Source: Lachnospiraceae bacterium UBA7026 (lineage in GTDB: Bacteria > Bacillota > Clostridia > Lachnospirales > Lachnospiraceae). Taken from it: a DNA stretch of 64,000 nt. Shown here piece after piece: positions 8,517 through 16,226 of this stretch. The notes under the pieces are model-generated. The model did no database searches. It had not been told where the DNA came from and saw only the letters and a list, made by a program, of their open reading frames with translations. The stretch spans positions 16,287 through 80,286 of the forward strand of contig DLBH01000025.1 in assembly GCA_002494165.1 (NCBI GenBank). Reading direction: 5' to 3'. The first letter of the stretch is position 1. Each line of letters starts with the position of its first letter. A program made the translations under genes and the position numbers.

Positions 8517-9587
8517 TTATTTGAATTTGTCAGGATAGAACTGTTTCGCCATGATCTCAACAGTGCCGGCAGAACCAGCGGAACCCTGCATGTCAGAACA
8601 GCATGCGGAATAGATCCGGCCCTCTTTGACAGCCCGGAGGTTCTTTGTGGCGTCGTTGGTCTTAAGGAATTCTGCCTTCTTTTCTGTGTCGTAGTCATAG
8701 TCAAGGATGAGGATGACATCGGGATCTCTCTCAACAACCTCTTCCCAGGAAGGTGTAGCCCAGCCCTTGTCAATGTCATCAAAGATGGAGATGCCTCCGG
8801 CCTTCTTGATCATATCGCCGGGAACACCCTGACATGCGGTGAAAGGAGCGTCCTCACCGGAATCATAAACGAATACCTTGATGGGGTTCTTGTAGACATC
8901 TTCGCCCAAAGTGGTCCTAACCTCTTCCAGTTTGTCTTTCATAGCCTGAACCTTCTCGGCAGCCAGGTCCTGGACACCGAAGACATTACCAAGAACTTCA
9001 TAGTCTTTGTAGATGTCATCGAAGGTGGCAGAGTCAGAACAGCAGTAGGGGAAGTAGGGAATGATGCCATTCTCCAGACAGAAGCTTACAGAGAAATGGT
9101 CCTCAGAGAAGAGGGAATCCCAGCCCATCATGAAGTCACAGCCTGTAGCCAGGATCTGCTCCTTGGAAGCATTCTGCAGGTTGACTCCGTCCTCAGTGAT
9201 CTTGGGTACAGTGTCTCTTGCCGGGTAATTGTTCACTGTGGACCAGCAGGCGCCGCGGGTGAAGCCGGCCATGTGGTCTTCCAGACCCAGGTCAAAGAAG
9301 AAATCAGCCATCTGGTCTCCGTCAGCGATGACCTTTTTAGGAGCGGATGTAAAGGTCTCTTCCATGTTCTGGCCGATGCCGGACCTTTCCAGGTTCAGTG
9401 TGATGGTATAGGGCTCATACTCGGTGTCAGTTTCGTCGGTCTGTACGGTTTTTGCTTCTTCGTCAACAACATATTCGTCACCTTTGGATCCAGTAACCTT
9501 CTTCTTGCCTTTTTCTTCACTGCTGCCGCAGGCGGCCATGGAGACAGCCAGGATCGCACAGAAGAGTATAGCTGCAAATTTTTTCAT
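8517..9587 (-). CDS. btuF: Corrinoid ABC transporter substrate-binding lipoprotein
   Basis: Substrate-binding lipoprotein of the BtuF/FhuD fold (Peripla_BP_2). Lipobox MAAC gives a lipidated Cys 20, followed by a highly charged linker to about residue 60; the binding domain begins near APKKVIADGDQMADFFFDLG. The second lobe has the typical WEEVVERDPDVILILDYD stretch and ends at EIMAKQFYPDKF. AAAGGAGGAT lies 5 nt before the ATG. It is the first gene after the cobalamin riboswitch and its terminator, so it should be off when cobalamin is plentiful. Two Cys-rich spots (residues 130-190) are noticeable for this fold. Confidence 0.9.
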   Translation of the reverse strand: MKKFAAILFCAILAVSMAACGSSEEKGKKKVTGSKGDEYVVDEEAKTVQTDETDTEYEPYTITLNLERSGIGQNMEETFTSAPKKVIADGDQMADFFFDLGLEDHMAGFTRGACWSTVNNYPARDTVPKITEDGVNLQNASKEQILATGCDFMMGWDSLFSEDHFSVSFCLENGIIPYFPYCCSDSATFDDIYKDYEVLGNVFGVQDLAAEKVQAMKDKLEEVRTTLGEDVYKNPIKVFVYDSGEDAPFTACQGVPGDMIKKAGGISIFDDIDKGWATPSWEEVVERDPDVILILDYDYDTEKKAEFLKTNDATKNLRAVKEGRIYSACCSDMQGSAGSAGTVEIMAKQFYPDKFK

Positions 9588-9762
9588 GTTATCCTCCTTT
9601 ATTATTGAGTAAAATTGGTTAGTAAGTGATGAAAACTGTAGGGATGATTTACAGTTTTAGCTGATGGGAGGAGGGATAGCAAGGATCAGGGAATCTAATT
9701 CATATCGCACGGGCGTGCATCCCCGGAAAGCTTTTAATCCATAGGAATCCGAAGAAATCCTA

Positions 9763-9792
9763 AAAATAAAAAAGCGTTTCCGATGGAAACGC
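9763..9792 (-). terminator. Expression-platform terminator of the cobalamin riboswitch
   Basis: On the minus strand GCGTTTCC, loop ATC, GGAAACGC form a perfect 8-bp stem followed by TTTTTTATTTTT. It lies about 140 nt past the riboswitch and 175 nt before btuF, the place expected for ligand-controlled premature termination. Confidence 0.88.
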
Positions 9793-9894
9793 CGCAGTTA
9801 TACAAAGTTACAGAAAATCGTGGCAGCAGAAACCTTTCCTTGTTAAAAAGGCAGGCCCGGGCTGGGATCTTCTGGTCATTTATTTTGTATAGCT

Positions 9895-9926
9895 TATCTA
9901 TCCTCATCCATCGTGATTGATAGATA
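9895..9926 (-). promoter_or_regulatory. Hairpin between riboswitch and terminator
   Basis: TATCTATC (9895-9902) and GATAGATA (9919-9926) form an 8-bp stem just after the riboswitch P1 helix. It could be part of the switching region between aptamer and terminator; no pairing with the terminator itself was worked out. Confidence 0.45.
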
Positions 9927-9932
9927 AAATGA

Positions 9933-10087
9933 GTTATAAGCAGGTCTCCTGACTCTTGAGCTGTGTCTTTCCGCCTTCCCGGTTACCCAGTGACATATTG
10001 GAAAGATTGCCTCAATTACAGTTGCGGGACAGTGCCGGAATCCCACCGGCTTCCCTCTTGGCGGCTTGTAAAAAGCCGACTTATAAC
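9933..10087 (-). ncRNA. Cobalamin riboswitch
   Basis: Read on the minus strand the element has, in order, the P1 arm CTTATAAC complement, AAGCCGG-TGGGATTCCGGCAC, the conserved CCCGCAACTGTAA, GTCACTGGG, ACCGGGAAGG and the B12-box end AGTCAGGAGACCTGC. Outer strands 9933-9940 and 10080-10087 are complementary and close P1. This is the adenosylcobalamin-class architecture. It precedes btuF with a terminator between them, so it controls corrinoid uptake by transcription attenuation. Confidence 0.95.
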
Positions 10088-10458
10088 TGGAAAAATATTA
10101 CGTTTATAAATTATATATAGAAGGGTGGCCTTTGTCAATATTGCATAATAATTTTCTAAATATTTTATTTTTTGATAAGGTTTTGGAGAGAAATTTATAA
10201 ATAATATAGGCAATAATTATAAATATTCAACAAAACAGGAATAGATTAAAAGCATATTGTTCCATAGACTTTGACTGGTGCTTATTAGTAGGTCCAAAAC
10301 CGTTTTCCGAAAAAAATCAGATACAATTTTTAGGGATCTGCAATGTAAGGAAGCTATACCTGTGGAAGCTATAAATTTATGCCCGGTTTGCAGAAAAAAA
10401 AGACAGATTGGTCAGAGTGTGTTAAAATGATTCATATTTATTCTGGAGGTGTCAATCC

Positions 10459-10896
10459 ATGAAATTATACGGGGATTTGCTGGGATACCTGACAAATCTT
10501 GTGAAAAAAAATAAAGAGAAAAACGTAGAAACTGATACAGAAGAAACTTTGGGAACGGCTGCAGGGCCGGAACCAGCAGTCTTCCAGCCGGACATAGCCA
10601 CTGCCCAGCCGGGTGCAGCAGTTTCCCAATCTGCAGAAACAGAAGTAGAGACCGAGGAGGAGACCAGGCTGGATGATCCTGCTTATAAGGAGCTGATGGA
10701 TACCAGTCTCTATGAGCTTAAAATGAAGTTTTTCGCTTATTACACCCTGAATAAGGCAGGTTTTAATACGATCGGGGATGTCTGTCATCCCAGGACTGAC
10801 AAGGATGCCTACCGGCTCAAGTATCTCCGTAAAAAGGTTAAGAAGGAACTGATTTCGAAACTGGAGAAATATGGGGTCAGGCCCAAGGTGGACTAA
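10459..10896 (+). CDS. Small protein with RpoA-CTD-like helix-hairpin-helix domain
   Basis: A 145-residue protein of unknown role. Residues 1-25 are basic, 25-70 are low-complexity and Glu/Thr/Ala-rich (probably disordered), and 75-145 form a domain whose pattern (LYELKMKFFAYYTLNKAGFN, then TIGDV, then LKYLRKKVKKELISKLEKYG) resembles the C-terminal domain of the RNA polymerase alpha subunit, a DNA- and activator-contacting helix-hairpin-helix fold. The similarity is by eye and distant. TGGAGGTG precedes the ATG. It lies 24 nt upstream of the LOG-family gene and may be cotranscribed with it. What it binds is unknown. Confidence 0.6.
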   Translation: MKLYGDLLGYLTNLVKKNKEKNVETDTEETLGTAAGPEPAVFQPDIATAQPGAAVSQSAETEVETEEETRLDDPAYKELMDTSLYELKMKFFAYYTLNKAGFNTIGDVCHPRTDKDAYRLKYLRKKVKKELISKLEKYGVRPKVD

Positions 10897-10920
10897 GGAA
10901 GCAATGAAAGAAGGGATTTT

Positions 10921-11493
10921 ATGAAAAAGGCAGGAATGGTTATCTGTATGTATGGTGCCGGAAGCGATAAGATTGATCCTGTCTACGTAAAGCAGACCGA
11001 AGCTCTGGGCAGGGAAATTGCCCTTGCCGGCTGTGATATGGTCTATGGTGGCGGGGCCGGCGGTCTTATGGGAGCCTGCGCAAGAGGCGTCAGTAAGGCA
11101 GAAGGAGTTGTCATCGGAATCATCCCCAAGTTTATGGGCAGATTTGAAAAAATCAATAAAAAATGCACAAAAATCATCAGTACGGAGAGTATGGCTGCCA
11201 GAAAGCAGATGATGGAGGCCATGGCCGATGGGTTTATCATCGCTCCCGGAGGTATAGGGACTTTCGATGAGTTCTTTCAGATTCTGACCCTCAAGGAACT
11301 GAAGCGGCGGACAAAGCCTATCGTGCTTTATAATATCGCCGGCTACTATGATGATTTTCTTAAAGTCATGGAAAGCGGTGTGGAGAAAGGCTTCATCCGG
11401 CCTGGAGTGATGGAGATGTTTTATGTCTGTGATGACCCCCGTGAGGCTGTGGATTATATCAGACGAAAAGGTGCCCCCAGGAAAGTTGACTGA
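10921..11493 (+). CDS. LOG family protein (TIGR00730), nucleoside-monophosphate phosphoribohydrolase
   Basis: Rossmann-like protein of the LOG/YvdD family, whose members release a free base from nucleoside 5'-monophosphates (cytokinin-type or AMP/GMP). The signature PGGIGTFDEFFQILT is near residue 110, with GGGAGGLMGACA near 45 forming the nucleotide-binding loop and a catalytic Arg-Glu pair in the family positions. The 190-residue length is typical. GAAGGG precedes the ATG. It follows the RpoA-CTD-like gene by 24 nt. Substrate choice (AMP, cytokinin nucleotide or other) is not decidable here. Confidence 0.88.
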   Translation: MKKAGMVICMYGAGSDKIDPVYVKQTEALGREIALAGCDMVYGGGAGGLMGACARGVSKAEGVVIGIIPKFMGRFEKINKKCTKIISTESMAARKQMMEAMADGFIIAPGGIGTFDEFFQILTLKELKRRTKPIVLYNIAGYYDDFLKVMESGVEKGFIRPGVMEMFYVCDDPREAVDYIRRKGAPRKVD

Positions 11494-11639
11494 AACAGGC
11501 AGTCAGGTTGTTCAGGAAAGCCACGAAAAAAATATAAAGAAGACTGGATCTGGAAGGCTGGCAGCTTAGGAGCGGTTGGCCATCCTGCCTGGGTAGTCCC
11601 GGTTTTATCTGGTCACAGATTACTGGAAAGGAATTGAAC

Positions 11640-12410
11640 ATGAATATTTTAATAGTAAATGATGATGGAATCCGTTTTGATGGAATTATACGGCTTGCAA
11701 AGATGGCTCTGGAGTTTGGCAAGGTCTATGTGGTGGCCCCGGCTGGCCAGTGCAGTGCCATGTCCCAGAAAGTGACTGTATCCGGGGACATGGTTCTGAA
11801 AAAAGAGACCTTTCCCATTGAGGGGGTTGAAGAGGCTTACAGTCTGACCGGCAGTCCGGCAGACTGTGTGAAGGTGGCCATGAACAGCCTTTTCCCGGGG
11901 GAAATCGATATTGTGTTCTCCGGGATTAATGAAGGCTTCAATGCCGGCTTTGACACCATTTATTCCGGGACCATCGGTGCGGCCATGGAGGCCGTGGTCC
12001 ATGGGGTTCCTGCCATCGCTTATTCCCTCCAGTCCCATTGCAGTTATGATGTGCCGGAGGCCTATTTCAGTGAGGTGACCAGGATGGTGCTCAAAAAAGA
12101 CCTGGAGCCCGGGTCCATCTGGAACATCAACTTCCCCGGCGGCCTGCCTGAGGAGATCCGGGGTATCCTTTTCCACCGGGTGCCGGCTCATATAGAGCAC
12201 TATTTCGACCACTATGACCAGGAAGAGACAGAGGAAGAAGGGGTATGGAAGATCACTCCCCGCTTTCTCCATCCTACGGAGGCGGAATCAGGTACAGATT
12301 TAGATGCTCTTTACAGGGGTTATATCTCAATCGGAAAGCTTAAGAATATGACTTTTGATTGTGAAAAGAAGGCGGAGGCGGAAGCCGACCCTGCTTTGAT
12401 GGATTTGTAA
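11640..12410 (+). CDS. surE: 5'/3'-nucleotidase SurE
   Basis: Metal-dependent nucleoside monophosphatase of the SurE family, which removes phosphate from 5'- or 3'-nucleotides. The N-terminus MNILIVNDDGI carries the metal-binding DD; GINEGFNAGFDTIYSGTIGA near residue 97 is the second active-site block and SGTIGAAMEA the third. The start is ATG 11640 with GGAAAGGAA upstream; the track-like TTG two codons earlier is not needed. At 256 residues it is normal length. It lies 146 nt after the LOG gene, and both act on nucleotides, so they may share a salvage role. Confidence 0.93.
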   Translation: MNILIVNDDGIRFDGIIRLAKMALEFGKVYVVAPAGQCSAMSQKVTVSGDMVLKKETFPIEGVEEAYSLTGSPADCVKVAMNSLFPGEIDIVFSGINEGFNAGFDTIYSGTIGAAMEAVVHGVPAIAYSLQSHCSYDVPEAYFSEVTRMVLKKDLEPGSIWNINFPGGLPEEIRGILFHRVPAHIEHYFDHYDQEETEEEGVWKITPRFLHPTEAESGTDLDALYRGYISIGKLKNMTFDCEKKAEAEADPALMDL

Positions 12411-12497
12411 AAAGATAAGGTGCAGGCAAAAATAAGTATGGACTTCCGGCTTGCCAGGCCCACAGGTGGAACAGCATTTTCCGGGAAGTTGAGGAAG

Positions 12498-13319
12498 TCA
12501 GTAAAGCTGGATGTAGACTAATTCCCTGGGATTGAAAAGACGGGGTATGGGCCAGGCTGTGTTGGCCAGGCCCCGGCTGATAATCAGCTGGCCCTGCTTT
12601 CCCTTTACCCTGCCGGCAGTAAGAGCAGGCAGGACTCCCTGGCGGGGAGCGAAAAGCCCCTTCCACTGCTTCTTCAGGGGATTGTAAAAACGAATCTGTC
12701 CTCCGTGGGCGTGACCGGAGCAGGTAAGGTCTATTTTATGGCTGCTGATCCAGGGTTCCCAATCTTCAGGATGGTGGGACAGGAGGATCTTATAGCCCTT
12801 TTGGGCTTCGAAGTCACTGAGCCAGTCTGTCCTGGGAATATTGGTGGGATAGGAAGCCCAGCAGAAGGGATAGGGTCGGGTATCTTCAGGATGCTGATGA
12901 TAATAGGCCTTTCGTTCCCGGCGGTAATCCGTCACCCGGGATGAGGTCAGGCCTCCCAACAGGATATCCTTGTTGAGGCGGGTATAACTGTTATCCAGCA
13001 GCTGGACACCCGTTGCCCGGATCATGGCCAGGTCTGTGTCGCTTAAGAAGGCTTCATGGTTGCCCAGGCTGTAGTAGCTGGGGCAACTGGAGGCACAGGC
13101 CCGGAGAAAGGGAAGGGCGTGACGGGCCTGCTCCATCTTTGTTCCCCTGCTGGGAAGCTTACCGATGATCAGGTCTCCGGCTATGGCGATAGAGTCCGGC
13201 TTCTCTCTGCGGACCGACTGGAGGATCTTCCTGTAGGGCCGGTCGTGGAGGTCTGTGACCAGACAAAGCTTATATGGGTATGAGATGGTGGCCTTGACAT
13301 AGTAGGTTTTTATATCCAT
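12498..13319 (-). CDS. Metallophosphoesterase, YaeI/YkuE-like
   Basis: Calcineurin-like phosphoesterase with all five family blocks: TDLHDRPY (D-x-H) near residue 23, AGDLI near 47, GNHE near 85, LLSHHPEDW near 190 and GHAHGGQIR near 215. It is close to the YaeI/YkuE group, many of which act on lipid or cell-envelope substrates, although no signal peptide or membrane helix is seen. The start is ambiguous: ATG 13319 has AAAGGA at 9 nt, ATG 13325 only at 3 nt. It converges with surE. Substrate is unknown. Confidence 0.85.
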   Translation of the reverse strand: MDIKTYYVKATISYPYKLCLVTDLHDRPYRKILQSVRREKPDSIAIAGDLIIGKLPSRGTKMEQARHALPFLRACASSCPSYYSLGNHEAFLSDTDLAMIRATGVQLLDNSYTRLNKDILLGGLTSSRVTDYRRERKAYYHQHPEDTRPYPFCWASYPTNIPRTDWLSDFEAQKGYKILLSHHPEDWEPWISSHKIDLTCSGHAHGGQIRFYNPLKKQWKGLFAPRQGVLPALTAGRVKGKQGQLIISRGLANTAWPIPRLFNPRELVYIQLY

Positions 13320-13495
13320 AATCATTAATCCTTTGTAAATGTATTGGTGCCTGGGCAGTCAGGCTGACCCGGCCCGGTTTTTTACGGCGGCTGTTTTTTC
13401 CGGGAAGATAAACAGGATTCTGTCTGCAGCCGGATTTCCATTATTTTATTATAGGTTCAGATATCTTTCAAGCATTTCCACAAGCTGGCCAGCCG

Positions 13496-13628
13496 GGACT
13501 TTAGCAGGAATTACTGTGATAACCGGCACCGACTGCTTGAGATTTTGGCAGGAATTACTGTGATAACCGTTACCGACTGCTCGGGACTTTAGCAGGAATT
13601 ACTGTGATAACCGCACCTACTGTTTGAG
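13496..13628 (+). repeat. Three 44-bp tandem repeats
   Basis: The 20-nt core CAGGAATTACTGTGATAACC begins at 13505, 13549 and 13593, a fixed 44-bp step, with CCGACTGCT or a variant following each. They lie between the divergent metallophosphoesterase and cupin genes. TTACTGTGATAA is itself partly palindromic, so a repeated protein site is possible. The remainder of 13326-13778 holds no gene I can support. Confidence 0.85.
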
Positions 13629-13778
13629 ACTGAAGAATTACAGCGAGTACCGGTATTGTCCGCCAAATGACTTTTCCTGGAACTGCCGGGACCGGTCCCT
13701 TTCATTGACGGATGAATTCTTCCTGTGATATATTCCTTTTAGCAGAAAAATTGATTAATCAGGGAAAGGGGTTTGGAT

Positions 13779-14126
13779 ATGATAAGACGGGCAGATGAGT
13801 GTAAGGTAGAATACCGTGAGCATATGAGAGACGGTGACGGAGTGGTGCAGATCACCAATTTTGTGGATGCTTCTGAACTTTATGAAAAGGGCAGGCTTTT
13901 TGCCAGATTAAGGCTGGAGCCCGGCAGCAGCATAGGCTACCATGTTCATGAGAATGACAGTGAGATTTTTTATATTTTAAACGGGCAGGCAGAGTACAAT
14001 GATAATGGAGAGATCCGCACGGTTAAAGGTGGCGATGTGACCATCTGTCCCGAGGGGACCGGCCATGGAATCGCCAACCGGAGTGACCAGGTGGTAGATG
14101 TGATTGCCGTAATTGTGTATGCCTGA
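13779..14126 (+). CDS. Cupin-domain protein
   Basis: Single-domain cupin of 115 residues. Motif 1 is seen as GSSIGYHVHENDSEIFYILNG (metal ligands H-x-H and E) and motif 2 as PEGTGHGIANRS with the last His ligand. Such small cupins are isomerases, sugar-binding or sensor proteins; the role is open. The start is ATG 13779, 7 nt after AGGGAAAGGGG; a TTG at 13773 lies too close to that site. A strong terminator follows 30 nt after the stop, so it is a single-gene unit. Confidence 0.85.
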   Translation: MIRRADECKVEYREHMRDGDGVVQITNFVDASELYEKGRLFARLRLEPGSSIGYHVHENDSEIFYILNGQAEYNDNGEIRTVKGGDVTICPEGTGHGIANRSDQVVDVIAVIVYA

Positions 14127-14155
14127 TCCTTGATGTCTGATTGTTTGGAACCGCC

Positions 14156-14197
14156 GCCCAGCAGGTCTGGATGCACAGACCGGCTGGGCAGTTTTTT
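14156..14197 (+). terminator. Terminator after the cupin gene
   Basis: GCCCAGC and GCTGGGC enclose a second stem GGTCTG/CAGACC; six T follow at 14192-14197. Confidence 0.9.
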
Positions 14198-14259
14198 AAT
14201 TCACAGGTAATTCTTCGGTTTTCTTTGAATTAAATTAATTAAAAAATTACTTGTGAATT
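14198..14259. repeat. 62-bp imperfect inverted repeat
   Basis: AATTCACAGGTAATT (14198-14212) and AATTACTTGTGAATT (14245-14259) are inverted copies with one mismatch; extension by two bases each side also pairs. The 32-nt middle is AT-rich. It abuts the cupin terminator and lies 130 nt before the EamA gene. It could be a regulator site, a long hairpin or a miniature mobile element. Confidence 0.7.
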
Positions 14260-14389
14260 AAAAATCTCCGGGTTGAATGTGCACTGGCCTGATAGACACT
14301 ATGGCACTGGCATGATCCTGCCCGGTGCGGGGGCCCGCAGGCGGGCTTTTCTTATGGGAATCTTATGGGGATAAAAAGGAGACGGAAAG

Positions 14390-15259
14390 ATGAAAAAACT
14401 GGCGCCATTACTGATTTTAACCGCGGGAATACTGTGGGGCTGCCTGGGCATTTTTGTCAGGCAGCTTAATAACCATGGCCTGGTATCCATGGATATCGTT
14501 TTCCTTCGGGCTCTGGTGACCTGTTTGATTATGGGCCTGGTCCTGCTTATTTTTGACAGGAGTAAATTCCGCATCCGCTGGAAGGACCTCTGGTGTTTCC
14601 TGGGGACCGGGATCTGCAGCATCGTCTTTTTTAATTTCTGTTATTTCAAGGCGGTGACCCTGACCTCTCTTTCCGTGGCGGCGGTCCTCCTCTATACAGC
14701 CCCGGCCATGGTCATGGTCATGTCCCATTTCCTCTTTGGCGAAGCATTTACCAGAAAGAAGGTTCTGGCCCTGCTTATGACCTTTCTGGGCTGTCTGCTT
14801 GTGACAGGAATCCTGACGGACCCGGGCCGGATTTCTGCCCTGGGTATCCTAACCGGTCTGGGGGCAGGATGGGGTTATGCCCTCTATTCCATATTTGGAA
14901 GGTATGCCCTGGAGAGGGGCTATCATTCCCTGACCATTACCTTTTATACCTTCCTGATCGCCAGCCTTGGAACCTTTTTCCTCACCGACAGCGGGCGGGT
15001 GGCAGAGGTGGCCACGGAGAGCCTGCCCATGTTTGGCCTGTGTCTGGCCCTTGGCCTGCTGGGGACGGTGGTTCCCTACCTGACCTATACGGCCGGGCTT
15101 CAGTATGTGGAGAACAGCAAGGCCTCCATAATAGCGTCGGTGGAGCCGGTGACAGCCACGGTTCTTGGCATGGTCCTTTACCGGGAACCATTGACTCTTG
15201 CCGGTGTGACCGGTGTGATCCTGGTCCTTGCTGCCCTGGCCATCTGCAGCGGAGAATAA
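14390..15259 (+). CDS. EamA/DMT family transporter
   Basis: Ten-helix drug/metabolite transporter made of two EamA repeats (about residues 6-138 and 150-287). The first repeat starts PLLILTAGILWGCLGIFVRQL and the second carries ALYSIFGRYALERGY; the closing YTAGLQYVENSKASIIASVE followed by EPVTATVLGMVLYREPLT is the family's conserved pair of helices. The 289-residue length is typical. Such proteins export amino acids, purines or sugars; the substrate is not evident. GGAGACGG precedes the ATG. Confidence 0.88.
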   Translation: MKKLAPLLILTAGILWGCLGIFVRQLNNHGLVSMDIVFLRALVTCLIMGLVLLIFDRSKFRIRWKDLWCFLGTGICSIVFFNFCYFKAVTLTSLSVAAVLLYTAPAMVMVMSHFLFGEAFTRKKVLALLMTFLGCLLVTGILTDPGRISALGILTGLGAGWGYALYSIFGRYALERGYHSLTITFYTFLIASLGTFFLTDSGRVAEVATESLPMFGLCLALGLLGTVVPYLTYTAGLQYVENSKASIIASVEPVTATVLGMVLYREPLTLAGVTGVILVLAALAICSGE

Positions 15260-15374
15260 AGGATTGTAATTTTATGTCATCTGATAATGGTAAAAATACA
15301 GGATAACATAATTTTTTCCATGATAATGAACATAAAATTTTCATGATAGCAGCTATTATTACAAGCTTTGTATT

Positions 15375-15424
15375 TTGTAATGGGTGGATTTTGGTGCTAT
15401 AATATATTCAAGAGCTGAATATAT
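15375..15424 (+). promoter_or_regulatory. Promoter and overlapping palindrome of the HD hydrolase gene
   Basis: TTGTAA (15375-15380), 17 nt, then TGC-TATAAT with the -10 at 15398-15403. A 23-bp palindrome, ATATATTCA-AGAGC-TGAATATAT, spans 15402-15424 across the expected start site, and could be a repressor site or a 5'-terminal hairpin of the message. Confidence 0.7.
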
Positions 15425-15444
15425 ACGTTACTGCGGAGGATTTT

Positions 15445-16014
15445 ATGGATTATAAAAAGACAGCACTCTATCAGAAGGCCTTGAACTTTGCTGCAGAGGC
15501 CCATAAAAACCAGTTCAGGAAGGGAACCGATACACCCTATATCACCCATCCTGTGGATGTAGCTGATATTATAGCGACTATGACCGATGATGAGAATATG
15601 ATTGCGGCCGGTCTGCTCCATGATGTGGTGGAGGATACCGACAGGACAGAGGCGGATATCAGAGCCTGTTTTGGAGATAGGATCGCCAATCTGGTTTCTG
15701 CCGAGACAGAAGATAAAATGAGGGACCAAAAGGCGGAGGACACCTGGATTATCCGCAAGCAGAATACCTTGCGGGGGCTTGAGCATGCGTCAAAGGAAGC
15801 TAAGATTATGGCCCTGGCTGATAAGCTGGCTAATCTTCGGTCCATCGACAGGGACTACCAGCTTGTGGGAGACCAGATCTGGAACCGTTTTAACCAGAAG
15901 GATCCGGACAAGCAGGCCTGGTACTATAAGACTGTCGCAGACCTGACATCAGAGCTTTGTGACTATGATGCCTGGCAGGAGTATAAGGGGCTTTGTGATA
16001 AAGTATTTGGATGA
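15445..16014 (+). CDS. Stand-alone HD hydrolase of the RelA/SpoT hydrolase (MESH1-like) type
   Basis: A 189-residue HD-domain protein resembling the ppGpp-hydrolase half of RelA/SpoT. The blocks are in order: AAEAHKNQFRKGTDTPYITHP near residue 17, LLHDVVEDTDRT near 60 (HD-x-x-ED), and ALADKLANLRSI near 120 (the second-Asp helix). No synthetase, TGS or ACT domain follows, so it would be a small alarmone hydrolase that degrades (p)ppGpp or a similar pyrophosphorylated nucleotide. GCGGAGG precedes the ATG. It has its own promoter with a palindrome. Substrate is inferred from the family. Confidence 0.82.
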   Translation: MDYKKTALYQKALNFAAEAHKNQFRKGTDTPYITHPVDVADIIATMTDDENMIAAGLLHDVVEDTDRTEADIRACFGDRIANLVSAETEDKMRDQKAEDTWIIRKQNTLRGLEHASKEAKIMALADKLANLRSIDRDYQLVGDQIWNRFNQKDPDKQAWYYKTVADLTSELCDYDAWQEYKGLCDKVFG

Positions 16015-16226
16015 CTGGCATATTATGGAAGGACGTGTGAAGCGTCCTTTTCTTTCATATTAGGGGAAAGTTTTTTAGGGATTGTAACCCGGGACCGTAG
16101 AGGGGATTGGGATATCCTGTCTTGAAGAAGTTCCTGGCAGGATGGGCAAGCCCGCCTTTGAAAGATTTCCTTTGTATTTAAGGCTAAGAAGAAAGCTGTT
16201 TTGAGGAGTTGAGGAGGGGATTCGTG

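Noticed and set aside
10016..10213. Minus-strand open frame over the riboswitch
   Set aside because: It overlaps the conserved cobalamin aptamer; the RNA structure explains the sequence.
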